A stretch of 23,014 bases of DNA from assembly GCA_041485905.1 (NCBI GenBank), contig JBGPKK010000066.1:1-23014 (forward strand), in the 5' to 3' direction. The stretch comes from JAHFUI01 sp041485905 (lineage in GTDB: Bacteria; Acidobacteriota; Vicinamibacteria; Vicinamibacterales; CAVVIG01). The notes under the pieces are model-generated. The model was given only the letters and a program-made list of their open reading frames with translations, ran no database searches and had not been told where the DNA came from. A program made the position numbers and the translations under genes. Each line of letters begins with the position of its first letter. Positions within the stretch are counted from its first letter, which is position 1. This document shows, piece after piece, positions 6,788-14,054 of the stretch.

Positions 6788-7172
6788 GGTGGTTGACCTC
6801 ACTCTCGCCGGCGCCTACGCCACGAGGTTCAGCGCGGGCTCTCAGTTCATCGAGTTGCACGAGCCGCTCGGCCTCTTCACGGGCCAACAGGCCTCCTCCC
6901 ATGCTCGCGGCGAGCTCGCTCACGACCGCTTCTCGCGGGAGCTCTCCCTTCCCTAACTGATCGGCGACGTCGCGTCTGACACCGTTTGCCAACATGGAGA
7001 ACACGACGGCGATCAGCGCCGCCGCCGCGGCCGGCAGCCATCGCTGAACACTCTCCGCAGCCCTGAAGGGCTTCGCCACATCCCGTTCCGCGGCCGACGT
7101 GATCCGATCACGCAGCTCGGCTGGCGGACCGGCCGGTCGATATCGCTGCAAGAGATCTTCGAGTTCGTCCAT
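6780..7172 (-). CDS. Putative membrane anti-sigma factor
   Basis: This 130-residue protein has a short cytoplasmic N-terminus (MDELEDLLQRYRPAGPPAELRDRI), one transmembrane helix at about residues 45-63 (WLPAAAAALIAVVFSML), and a charged C-terminal region with heptad-like spacing (REEAERLVQLDELRARAE). No zinc motif HxxxCxxC is present, so it is not a classic ZAS anti-sigma factor. The role is inferred from its size, topology and position 26 bases after an ECF sigma gene. A short palindrome, AGCCCT-TC-AGGGCT on this strand (7072-7059), lies inside the gene and encodes part of KPFRAAE. Confidence 0.6.
   Translation of the reverse strand: MDELEDLLQRYRPAGPPAELRDRITSAAERDVAKPFRAAESVQRWLPAAAAALIAVVFSMLANGVRRDVADQLGKGELPREAVVSELAASMGGGLLAREEAERLVQLDELRARAEPRGVGAGESEVNHRD
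7059..7072. repeat. Short CTTCAG-centred palindrome inside the anti-sigma gene
   Basis: AGCCCT-GA-AGGGCT on the plus strand is a perfect 6-bp stem with a 2-base centre. It is shorter than the 8-2-8 palindromes elsewhere but shares the CTTCAG core on the minus strand. It could be coincidental. Confidence 0.35.
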
Positions 7173-7189
7173 TGGTTCTATCCTTGTGG

Positions 7190-7209
7190 CGCAGGGCTTC
7201 AGCCCTGCG
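7190..7209. repeat. CTTCAG-centred palindrome supplying the sigma-gene stop
   Basis: CGCAGGGCTTCAGCCCTGCG is a perfect 20-base palindrome with 9-bp stems and a TC centre. On the minus strand the gene reads through the first arm and stops at the TGA in its centre (GGC TGA AGCC), so the last residues of the sigma factor (SQG) come from the element. The rest forms a hairpin before the anti-sigma gene. Confidence 0.75.
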
Positions 7210-7711
7210 AAACGCGCGCGCCCAGCTGCGCCCGCAGCTTTTCAATCGCATACCGATACCGGCTGGCGACCGTATTGATCGACTCGCCCGATTGATCCGC
7301 GATCTCCTGAAACGTCAGCCCTTCGTACACCTTCAGATGCAGCACTTCGCGCTGCTTGGCCGGCAGCTCGCGAATCGCCTGCTCGAGCGCCAATCGCTCC
7401 TCGGGCCGGTCGCGGCTCGCGGGTACCGCTTCGAGCAACGACTCTTCGGCGCCGGTAACGAAATCGCCGCGGCGGCGCCCCAAGGCGCTATAGCACTCGT
7501 TGCGCACGGCCCGGCGAAGATATCGTTCCTCGAATTCCAGCTCGACGCCACGGCGTCCAAGCACGGCGACGAACACCTGCTGCACGGCGTCGGCCGCTCC
7601 CGACGGATCGGCCAGGATCATCAACGCATACCGATAGAGCGAGCCGCCCAGGCGGTCGTAGAGGCCGGCAATCCGGTCGCTCCAGCCATCGCCGTGCGGC
7701 CGGTGTATCAT
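7199..7711 (-). CDS. ECF-type RNA polymerase sigma factor
   Basis: It directs RNA polymerase to a dedicated set of promoters. Region 2 is at about residues 24-52 (SLYRYALMILADPSGAADAVQQVFVAVLG). Region 4 is at about 113-162, with RELPAKQREVLHLKVYEGLTFQEIADQSGESINTVASRYRYAIEKL carrying the DNA-binding helix-turn-helix. The 170 residues and the missing regions 1 and 3 fit an ECF factor. Start is ATG at 7711; no strong ribosome site is seen. A membrane protein gene likely to encode its anti-sigma factor follows 26 bases later. Its stop codon lies inside a palindromic element, which suggests the original C-terminus was altered. Confidence 0.92.
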   Translation of the reverse strand: MIHRPHGDGWSDRIAGLYDRLGGSLYRYALMILADPSGAADAVQQVFVAVLGRRGVELEFEERYLRRAVRNECYSALGRRRGDFVTGAEESLLEAVPASRDRPEERLALEQAIRELPAKQREVLHLKVYEGLTFQEIADQSGESINTVASRYRYAIEKLRAQLGARVSQG

Positions 7712-7781
7712 CGCGTCATTCTAAAGACGCGCGCGGACAGTGTTTTTGTCTGTGTGAGTTCTCGGCGGGCCTGATAATGCC

Positions 7782-7832
7782 CGTAGGCTGGACCCGCTTG
7801 GGTCCGGCGTGTCAGGTACGTAGGCCGGACCC
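7782..7832. repeat. Palindromic element and 14-base direct repeat before the sigma gene
   Basis: GGACCC-GCTT-GGGTCC (7790-7805) is a hairpin. CGTAGGCTGGACCC (7782-7795) recurs as CGTAGGCCGGACCC (7819-7832), a 14-base direct repeat with one mismatch, spaced 37 bases apart. The second copy touches the TAG stop of the upstream secreted-protein gene. The GGACC/GGTCC ends resemble the palindromes in ispD and ispE. The rest of the spacer to the sigma start (7712-7781) shows no gene. Confidence 0.6.
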
Positions 7833-8713
7833 TAATCGCGCGGAAGATCGGGCGGCTGCCGAAACTGCTCGTCGGTGCTGACGTCGAACCGCCGGAACCG
7901 ATCGTAGGTCGCCACGCCGACGACGCTTTCGTTGCCCATCCAGAATTCCTCGCGCATTTCCAACGGGACGGCGATCTGGAAGCGCTCGTCGAACCGGAAC
8001 GACGTGACGATGCTGTCCAATTCTCCAACCGCCAGCTCGGTCTTGACGACGCGGCTGGATTCGCTCTCGATCCAGATGCGGCCCTTCGCCACCAGATCGC
8101 CGTCGGGCTGCAGACGGAGCAGCGTCGGACGCGTTTGCTCCTTGTATTCGAGAATCCAGACACCAGGCTCCGCGTCCTTGTCTGTCGTGTGAAGCGAGAA
8201 GCGGAATCGCGGCTGGTAGTACGCCTGGAGAAACGCGAGGGCGAGGAGCGGATTGTTAATCGTGCGGCCGGTGCCGACGAGGTTGTGTCGAGCGCCCTCG
8301 AGTGTAATGGCCATCGCCTCGTCGAGCGCGGTCGTCGAAGGCGTGAGAAACAGCTTGGTCAGCCGCTCGTCGCGATCGCGAACCGGCGCGCCATTGACTT
8401 CGAAGACGTCCCGGAAGACGTGCCAGTCGCTGGTTGCCTGCGACTTGACGAGGAGAAAGTCGGAGGTCAGCTCGACGTGGCGCGCAAAGAGCTGCGCGCT
8501 GGCAGCGGCGCCCTTCGCGCGCGCGCGCGGCAGCATCTTCGCATCCTGGATGTAGTGTTCCTGCGCGACCACGCTGGAGAAGTGGCTGACGAAGTCGCTG
8601 AGGTACGCGGCCTCCCGGGCCAGCACGTCTTCCAGCCTGTTCCGCTGCGCCGAGACGCCCGCCGTCGAGACAGCGACAGCGACGAAGGCGACCAGCGCGA
8701 CGCGCAGACTCAT
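7832..8713 (-). CDS. Secreted protein of unknown function, possibly LolA-like fold
   Basis: A signal peptide is evident: MSLRVALVAFVAVAVSTAGVSA followed by QRNRLEDV. I chose this ATG (8713) over a frame extending to 8794, because the extension runs into radA and the signal peptide starts here; GGAG lies 11 bases upstream. The mature part has an alpha-helical N-terminus (LEDVLAREAAYLSDFVSHFS) and a C-terminal half rich in alternating strands (RIWIESESSRVVKTELAV, then FRFDERFQIAVPLEMREEFW). That pattern recalls LolA/LolB-type beta sheets, but no motif proves it. No named family is recognised. radA ends 26 bases upstream. Confidence 0.8.
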   Translation of the reverse strand: MSLRVALVAFVAVAVSTAGVSAQRNRLEDVLAREAAYLSDFVSHFSSVVAQEHYIQDAKMLPRARAKGAAASAQLFARHVELTSDFLLVKSQATSDWHVFRDVFEVNGAPVRDRDERLTKLFLTPSTTALDEAMAITLEGARHNLVGTGRTINNPLLALAFLQAYYQPRFRFSLHTTDKDAEPGVWILEYKEQTRPTLLRLQPDGDLVAKGRIWIESESSRVVKTELAVGELDSIVTSFRFDERFQIAVPLEMREEFWMGNESVVGVATYDRFRRFDVSTDEQFRQPPDLPRD

Positions 8714-8739
8714 TTCCTGACCAGCTCCACTGTCGAATT

Positions 8740-10116
8740 CTACAGCAACGCGTCCAGCGCTTCGCCCACAGTGCGAACGCCCACCAGCTCGCAATCGACG
8801 CCTTCTGTGAGGGTGGGGTCGATGTTGGCTTCCGGCATGACGCAGCGCACAAATCCCATCTGCGCCGCCTCGCGGACGCGCAACATGGCTTGCGTGATCC
8901 CGCGGACTTCTCCCGCCAGGCCCACCTCGCCGAAGACCGCCACGGTCGGCGCGATCACCCGATTGCGGACGCTCGACGCGATCGCCGCAAGCACGCCGAG
9001 GTCGGACGCCGGCTCGTCGACCGTCATCCCTCCCGCGACGTTCACGAACACATCGTCGCCCGCGAGGTTAAGGCCGGCGCGCTTTTCGAGCACGGCAAGA
9101 AGCAGCGACAGCCGCTGCTGATCCAGGCCGCTCGCCATCCGCCGGGCCGTTCCGTACGTGCTCGAACTCACGAGCGCCTGGACTTCGACGAGAATCGGCC
9201 GCGAGCCTTCCACCGAGCACAAGACCGCTGAACCCGGTGCGTTGGACGCACGCTCCGCCAGAAACATCTTCGACGGATTGGGCACGGCGCGCAGGCCCGT
9301 CGCGGTCATCTCGAACACGCCGAGCTCGCTGATCGCCCCGAACCGGTTCTTGACGGCGCGGACGACGCGGTGCGAGTGGTGGCGTTCGCCCTCGAAATAG
9401 AGCACCGTGTCGACGACGTGCTCGAGCGCCTTCGGGCCGGCCAGGCTCCCGTCTTTCGTCACGTGACCGACGAGGAAGATCGGGATGTTCTGCCCCTTCG
9501 CGGCGAAGAGCAGCTGCGTGGCCGCCTCGCGGACCTGCCCGATGCTCCCCGGCGCCGACTGGAACTTGAGTGAGAACACCGTCTGCACGGAATCGACGAT
9601 GACGAGCGCGGGCTTGATGCGGGCGATCTCCTCGAGGATGCGCTCGAGACACGTCTCGGCGAGAAGATACAGCGGCGCCTGGCCCACGGCGAGCCGTTCC
9701 CCGCGCGACTTGATCTGGTGCTCCGACTCCTCGCCAGAGCTGTACAGCACCGGACCAATCGTGTGCGCCATGTTCGCGGCCGCTTGAAGGAGCAGTGTCG
9801 ACTTGCCAATCCCCGGCTCGCCGCCGAGCAGCATTAGCGATCCAGGCACGATGCCGCCGCCAAGCACGCGATCGAACTCACCGATTCCGGTCGACAGACG
9901 GGGATTTTGTCCGGTCTCGATCTCCGAGTACAACCGCGCGGCGTTCGCCTGTCCGGCGGCGACATACCGGTGCATGGCCGCACCCGGCTCCTGCGGCTGC
10001 ACGCGCTCTTCGACGAGCGAATTCCACGCGCCGCAGTCCGCACACCGGCCGAGCCACTTCGGCGACTGCGAGCCGCAGTCCTGACAGATAAAGACAGTCT
10101 TCTGAGATTTGGTCAT
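8740..10116 (-). CDS. radA: DNA repair protein RadA
   Basis: RadA (Sms) is a RecA-like ATPase that drives branch migration in recombination repair. Domains in order: N-terminal zinc finger (CQDCG and CADCG, residues 10-30); RecA core with Walker A GGEPGIGKST and Walker B LVIVDS; the RadA signature KNRFG; and a C-terminal Lon-like domain (VNVAGGMTVDEPASDLGVLAA). The 458 residues are typical. The start ATG at 10116 and the next two codons (ATG ACC AAA) are themselves part of the ATGACCAAATG word repeat that fills the upstream spacer, and no separate ribosome site is seen. alr lies upstream. Confidence 0.97.
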   Translation of the reverse strand: MTKSQKTVFICQDCGSQSPKWLGRCADCGAWNSLVEERVQPQEPGAAMHRYVAAGQANAARLYSEIETGQNPRLSTGIGEFDRVLGGGIVPGSLMLLGGEPGIGKSTLLLQAAANMAHTIGPVLYSSGEESEHQIKSRGERLAVGQAPLYLLAETCLERILEEIARIKPALVIVDSVQTVFSLKFQSAPGSIGQVREAATQLLFAAKGQNIPIFLVGHVTKDGSLAGPKALEHVVDTVLYFEGERHHSHRVVRAVKNRFGAISELGVFEMTATGLRAVPNPSKMFLAERASNAPGSAVLCSVEGSRPILVEVQALVSSSTYGTARRMASGLDQQRLSLLLAVLEKRAGLNLAGDDVFVNVAGGMTVDEPASDLGVLAAIASSVRNRVIAPTVAVFGEVGLAGEVRGITQAMLRVREAAQMGFVRCVMPEANIDPTLTEGVDCELVGVRTVGEALDALL

Positions 10117-10197
10117 CTGGTCATCTCGTTATCTGGTCATTGATTGTCAAATTGTTCAATGAATGAACAGATGACCAAATGATCAAATGACCAGATG
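10107..10197. repeat. Word repeat with inverted arms across the radA start
   Basis: ATCTGGTCAT occurs at 10115-10124 and 10131-10140, and its inverse ATGACCAGAT at 10187-10196. ATTTGGTCAT (10107-10116) is the inverse of ATGACCAAAT (10171-10180). The centre (10150-10168) has smaller arms such as GTTCA...TGAAC. The block fills the alr-radA spacer and includes the radA start codon. It starts about seven bases after the alr TGA and could form a long nested hairpin. Confidence 0.8.
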
Positions 10198-10203
10198 CGT
10201 GGG

Positions 10204-11340
10204 TCAGTCATACACCCGCTGTATGCGAGAACCGATCCGACAGACAACTTCCCACGGAATCGTGCCGACGACGGCGGCCATTTCACGGACGTCGATCCGA
10301 TCGACCTCGCCCGATGGCCGTTTCTGCGATCCGATGATGACGACTTCGTCGCCCGGCGAGACGTCGAGGCCGGTGACGTCGACCGTCAACATGTCCATGC
10401 ATACCGCGCCGACGATCGGCGCGCGCGCCCCGCGAATCAAGACGGCGCCGCGGCCTTCGAGCCGCAGATCCAGTCCGTCGGCGTACCCGGCCGGCACGAT
10501 CGCGAGCGTTGTCGGCTGCCTGGCCGTGAACTTGATCCCGTAGCCGACGCCCTCACCCGGCCGCACGCCCTTCACGGCCACCACGCGGCTGCCCAGCGTC
10601 ATCACCGGAGCGAGCGGAATCGTCGAAGCGAGCGGCGGCGGGACGATGCCGTACAAGAGAAGGCCCGGACGGACGCGGTCGTACCACACGCGCGAATCGC
10701 GCAGCAGCGCCGCGCTGTTGCACGCGTGCCGGTACTGCGGCCGTCCCCCCATCGCGTCCACCTCTGCGCACGCCCGCTCGAATCCGGTGCGCTGCTCGTT
10801 GAACAACGGAGAGTCAGGATCATCAGCCGTGGCAAAGTGCGTGTAGACCGCATCCAACTCGAGATTGCTGCTGGCCAGGAGATCAGGAAGCGTCCGGCGC
10901 AGGTTATCGGAGCGGAATCCCAGACGGTTCATGCCGGTGTCGATCTTGAGGTGATAGCGCAGCCGTTGCTTGTATTTCGCCGCGGCCGCCTGCACGGCGC
11001 GTGCGGCGCCTGGCGAGGAGATGGTCGGCGTCAGGCGGCAGTCGAACAGACCGTCAAGGTCGCTCACGCTCAACGCGCCGAAAATGAGGATGTCCGCGCG
11101 GACGCCGGCCGATCGCAGCGCCGCGCCTTCCTCGATATCAGCGCAGGCAAGCAGATCGGCGCCGGCGTCCTCGAGCGCGCGCGCGACCTGGCCGGCGCCA
11201 TGTCCGTACGCGTTCGCCTTGACAACGCCAATCGGACGCGGCGGCCGCGACGGCTGCTCGCGCTCGAGATGCTCCACGATGTGCTGGAAGTTGGACTTCA
11301 GCGCGCTCAGATCGACGCGCGCCACGGTTGGACGGATCAT
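10204..11340 (-). CDS. alr: Alanine racemase (PLP-dependent)
   Basis: It interconverts L- and D-alanine, supplying D-Ala for peptidoglycan. The PLP lysine lies in VVKANAYGHG near the N-terminus. The second active-site residue, Tyr, is in GVGYGIKF, and CMDM and HLKIDTGMNRLG motifs are present. The fold is an N-terminal TIM barrel and C-terminal beta domain. I chose ATG at 11340 (MIRPTVARVDLSAL), giving 378 residues, the usual length. A longer frame to 11379 adds MHNAFGILHCAFP, which is translated AATGCA-type word repeat. No good ribosome site is visible. dnaB ends 52 bases upstream. Confidence 0.96.
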   Translation of the reverse strand: MIRPTVARVDLSALKSNFQHIVEHLEREQPSRPPRPIGVVKANAYGHGAGQVARALEDAGADLLACADIEEGAALRSAGVRADILIFGALSVSDLDGLFDCRLTPTISSPGAARAVQAAAAKYKQRLRYHLKIDTGMNRLGFRSDNLRRTLPDLLASSNLELDAVYTHFATADDPDSPLFNEQRTGFERACAEVDAMGGRPQYRHACNSAALLRDSRVWYDRVRPGLLLYGIVPPPLASTIPLAPVMTLGSRVVAVKGVRPGEGVGYGIKFTARQPTTLAIVPAGYADGLDLRLEGRGAVLIRGARAPIVGAVCMDMLTVDVTGLDVSPGDEVVIIGSQKRPSGEVDRIDVREMAAVVGTIPWEVVCRIGSRIQRVYD

Positions 11341-11398
11341 CGGAAATGCACAATGCAAAATGCCGAATGCATTGTGCATCGTGCATTCTGCATTATGC
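11341..11398. repeat. Word repeat (AATGCA type) between dnaB and alr
   Basis: On the minus strand, variants of AATGCA and ATGCAC run from the dnaB stop to the alr start. ATGCACAATGCA is matched by an inverted TGCATTGTGCAT, with a CGG centre, so it forms an imperfect hairpin. The dnaB TAA stop is inside the first word (GCATAATGCAG). Confidence 0.8.
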
Positions 11399-12742
11399 CG
11401 TTCCTGATGCCAGGTTCTCGAACCGCGTGAACTCTCGAATGAAGGCGAGCTTCACGACGCCGGTGGGGCCGTTGCGCTGCTTGCCGATGATCAACTCGGC
11501 GACACCCGCGTTGTCCGCCGGCGGCTGATTCTTGTCGGCGTACAGATCCTCGCGGTAGATGAAGACGACGAGGTCGGCGTCCTGCTCGAGGGCGCCCGAC
11601 TCGCGCAGATCCGAGAGCTGCGGCCGGTGATCGGCGCGCGATTCCGGCGCGCGACTGAGCTGAGACAGCACCACGATCGGCACGTTCAGCTCCTTGGCGA
11701 GTCCCTTCATCGATCGCGAGATCGACGCCACCTCGAGGGTGCGGTTTTCGAAGCGCCCGCGCCCCTGCATCAACTGGATGTAATCGATGATGACGAGATC
11801 GAGATCGTGCTCGGCCGCCAGCCGCCGGCACTTGGCGCGCATCTCGAGAACCCCGATCGAGGGCGTGTCGTCGATGAAGATCTTCGCTTCGCTAAGCGTG
11901 CCGATGGCCTGCGCCAGTTTTCCCCAGTCCCGCTCGCCCAGAAATCCCCGCCGCAGCCGATGCGCGTCGATCCGCGCTTCCGCTGTGAGCATGCGGAGAA
12001 ACAGCTGCTCCTTCGACATCTCGAGGCTGAAGATGCCGACCGTCTTCGCGGTCTTGGTGCCGACGTGCTGCGCGATATTGAGCACCAGACTGGTCTTCCC
12101 CATCGACGGCCTGGCCGCGACAATGACCAGGTCCGACGCCTGCAGGCCAGACGTCATCTCGTCCAGATCGGTGAAGCCGGTCGGCACGCCGGTGATGAGC
12201 TCTTTGCGCGCATGCAGCTTCTCGATCGTCTCGAGGCTCGACTGGGCCAGGTCGCGCAGCGACACGAAGCCGTCGCGTATCTTGTCGTCGGCGATGGCGA
12301 AGATGGCGTGCTCGGCCTGGTCGAGGATGACGTCGGCTTCCTCTTCGGCCTCGTACGCGGTGGCGAGGATCTTGTTCGCCGAGAAGATCAGGTTACGGAG
12401 TGTCGCCTTCTCTTTGATGATTCGGGCGTAGTGTTCGACGTTCATCGACCGAGGGACGCCGTCGACGAGCGCCGTGATGTAGGCCGGGCCGCCGACTTCG
12501 TCGAGATCTCCGGAGCGGCCCAGCTCCTCCTTGAGCGTGACGAGGTCGATCGCGTCGCCGCGCTCGACCAGCTTCACCATCTTGTCGAAGATGCGACGGT
12601 GGGCATCGCGGTAGAAATCGTGCGAGTCGATGACTTCCGCCGCGAGATTGAACGCGTCGTTGTGCAGCAGAATCGCGCCGAGGACGGAGCGTTCCGCCTC
12701 GAGATTGTGCGGGAGCGTGCGTTCGGCGACGGCGTCCGGCAT
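11393..12742 (-). CDS. dnaB: Replicative DNA helicase DnaB
   Basis: It unwinds DNA at the replication fork as a hexamer. The N-terminal domain (LPHNLEAERSVLGAILL) binds primase. The RecA-like C-terminal domain has GVPTGFTDLD, Walker A ARPSMGKTS, the switch segment SLEMSKEQL, Walker B LVIIDYIQLM, and the arginine-finger region near LSQLSRAPESRADHRPQLSDLRESG. The 449 residues are typical and no intein is seen. Start is ATG at 12742, 3 bases after the rplI stop, so translation is likely coupled. The stop is embedded in a word repeat. Confidence 0.97.
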   Translation of the reverse strand: MPDAVAERTLPHNLEAERSVLGAILLHNDAFNLAAEVIDSHDFYRDAHRRIFDKMVKLVERGDAIDLVTLKEELGRSGDLDEVGGPAYITALVDGVPRSMNVEHYARIIKEKATLRNLIFSANKILATAYEAEEEADVILDQAEHAIFAIADDKIRDGFVSLRDLAQSSLETIEKLHARKELITGVPTGFTDLDEMTSGLQASDLVIVAARPSMGKTSLVLNIAQHVGTKTAKTVGIFSLEMSKEQLFLRMLTAEARIDAHRLRRGFLGERDWGKLAQAIGTLSEAKIFIDDTPSIGVLEMRAKCRRLAAEHDLDLVIIDYIQLMQGRGRFENRTLEVASISRSMKGLAKELNVPIVVLSQLSRAPESRADHRPQLSDLRESGALEQDADLVVFIYREDLYADKNQPPADNAGVAELIIGKQRNGPTGVVKLAFIREFTRFENLASGTA

Positions 12743-12745
12743 GGG

Positions 12746-13204
12746 CTAACTTTGCTGAGAGCCTTCCGCCACCACCTTCACCGTGATCGTCGCGACGACA
12801 TCAGGGTAGAGCTTCACCGGGACCTTGAACTCGCCGAGCTTCTTGATCGGCTCCGGCATCTGCAGCTTGCGGCGATCGAGCTCGAAGCCTTTCCCCGCCA
12901 GCGCCGCTGCGATGTCGGCCGTCGTCACCGACCCGTACAGCGCTTCGGTCTCGCCGACCTTGCGGGCGACGATCACCTCGACGTTGGCCATGCGTTCAGC
13001 CACCGCCTCGGCGGCGTGCTTCTCGTCGGCTTCCTTGGCCTCGAACTTCGTGCGCTCGCGCTCGATCTGCTTCTTATTGCCGTCCGTAACCAGCAGGGCC
13101 AGCTTGCGGGGCAGCAGGTAGTTCCTGGCATATCCGTCGGCGACCTTGACAATTTCGCCGCGGCGCCCGAGGTTGTCGACGTGTTCTCGCAATATGACTT
13201 CCAT
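12746..13204 (-). CDS. rplI: 50S ribosomal protein bL9
   Basis: The 152-residue protein starts MEVILREHVDNLGRRGEIVKV and reads NYLLPRKLA, the bL9 signature. A central helix (NKKQIERERTKFEAKEADEK) links to the C-terminal domain with LYGSVTTADIA. I chose ATG at 13204, with GGAG in front; a much longer frame upstream overlaps rpsR and is not used. It follows rpsR by two bases in the rpsF-rpsR-rplI cluster. Confidence 0.97.
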   Translation of the reverse strand: MEVILREHVDNLGRRGEIVKVADGYARNYLLPRKLALLVTDGNKKQIERERTKFEAKEADEKHAAEAVAERMANVEVIVARKVGETEALYGSVTTADIAAALAGKGFELDRRKLQMPEPIKKLGEFKVPVKLYPDVVATITVKVVAEGSQQS

Positions 13205-13206
13205 GT

Positions 13207-13521
13207 TTACTCCGTCACATATGGTATGAGCGCGATCTGACGGGCGCGCTTGATGGCCGTCTGCAGCTTCCGCTGGTGCATCGCGCAGGTGCCGGAAATG
13301 CGCCGCGGCAGGATTTTGCCGCGCTCCGGCACGAACGGTCCCAGCAGCTTGACGTCCTTGTAGTTGATGTCGTCGATCTTGTCCGCGCAGAACTTGCACA
13401 CCTTGCGGCGGCGGAACATCGGCCGGCGCTGACCCTTTTCCTTGTCGGCCGCCTTCTTGTCGCCGCGCCCGCGGCCCCCGCCGCCTCCGCCGCCGCCAGA
13501 CCGTCCGTATCCAAATGGCAT
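13207..13521 (-). CDS. rpsR: 30S ribosomal protein bS18, Zn-binding type with Gly-rich N-terminus
   Basis: It binds S6 on the 30S platform. The core reads KVCKFCADKIDDINYKDV and RRISGTCAMHQRKLQTAIKRARQ. The cysteines of CKFC and the CAMH pair form the zinc-ligand set (C+ form). The 104 residues exceed the common length of about 75 because of an N-terminal Gly- and Lys/Arg-rich extension (MPFGYGRSGGGGGGGGRGRG). Start is ATG at 13521 with GGAGG five bases upstream, one of the best ribosome sites here, directly after the rpsF stop. Confidence 0.97.
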   Translation of the reverse strand: MPFGYGRSGGGGGGGGRGRGDKKAADKEKGQRRPMFRRRKVCKFCADKIDDINYKDVKLLGPFVPERGKILPRRISGTCAMHQRKLQTAIKRARQIALIPYVTE

Positions 13522-13974
13522 TTAGCCCTCCATCCCGCCGAAACGATCGTCATCGCCTTCATCGGCATCCGCGGCGGGACGTCCCTCGCCGGGCTGGCGC
13601 TGCGGCGGCAAGCCGCGCTTCACACGACGGCGCTCCGACTCGGTCTGCCGCTTGGTCCGCGTGCGATCGACGACCTTCTTTTCTTCGTCGACGCGGACCA
13701 CCATGTGCCGCACGACCTGATCCATCACCTTGAGCCGGCGATCGAGCTCCTTCATGAGATCGCCCGATCCGTTGATCACCTCGAGGACGTACACGCCCTC
13801 CTTGTGGTGGGCGATCTCGTACGCCAGCTTGCGGCGTCCCCAGTTTTCCATTTTCTCGATCTGGCCGTTCATCCGCGACACGACCGCCTCGATCTGCTGA
13901 TGCAGTTCCGTCACCTGCTGCTCGGTGGTATCGGGGGGAAGGATGTAGACGAGCTCGTACTGTCGATCTGTCAT
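13522..13974 (-). CDS. rpsF: 30S ribosomal protein bS6 with charged C-terminal tail
   Basis: It starts MTDRQYELVYILPPDTTEQQ and contains NWGRRKLAYEIAHHKEGVYVL, the bS6 signature. The 150 residues exceed the usual about 95-130. The extra C-terminal tail is charged and probably disordered (TKRQTESERRRVKRGLPPQR, then DADEGDDDRFGGMEG). Start is ATG at 13974 with GAGGAG six bases upstream. It heads rpsF-rpsR-rplI; no ssb gene lies between rpsF and rpsR. The leader is GC-rich and holds two hairpins that might regulate it. Confidence 0.97.
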   Translation of the reverse strand: MTDRQYELVYILPPDTTEQQVTELHQQIEAVVSRMNGQIEKMENWGRRKLAYEIAHHKEGVYVLEVINGSGDLMKELDRRLKVMDQVVRHMVVRVDEEKKVVDRTRTKRQTESERRRVKRGLPPQRQPGEGRPAADADEGDDDRFGGMEG

Positions 13975-14002
13975 CTGTGCTCCTCTAGGACACGCGTCTG
14001 AC

Positions 14003-14048
14003 GGCGGGCCCGCGGTCCGCCTGCAACGTGGCTGCTCAATTGAGCAGC
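14003..14048 (-). promoter_or_regulatory. Hairpins in the pth-rpsF spacer (candidate leader or terminator)
   Basis: Two hairpins lie between the pth stop and rpsF. One is the perfect 18-base palindrome GCTGCTCAATTGAGCAGC (14031-14048), seven bases after the pth stop. The other is GGCGG...CCGCC (14003-14021) about 30 bases before the rpsF start. No U-run follows, so an intrinsic terminator is not supported. rpsF leaders in many bacteria bind the S6:S18 complex; a match here is only a guess. Confidence 0.4.
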
Positions 14049-14054
14049 AAGGGG

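Noticed and set aside
7712..7780. GAACT...TGTC pair before the sigma gene, resembling an ECF autoregulated promoter
   Set aside because: The spacing is about 19 bases and the -10 part is weak; not enough to claim a promoter.
10107..11398. Repeats flanking alr viewed as a CRISPR array or mobile-element ends
   Set aside because: The two tracts have different words, no regular spacers, no cas genes and no transposase between them; alr is an ordinary housekeeping gene.
11627..13240. 537-codon open frame on the plus strand
   Set aside because: Antisense to dnaB and rplI; composition (RR, RD, HR pairs) is typical of a shadow frame.
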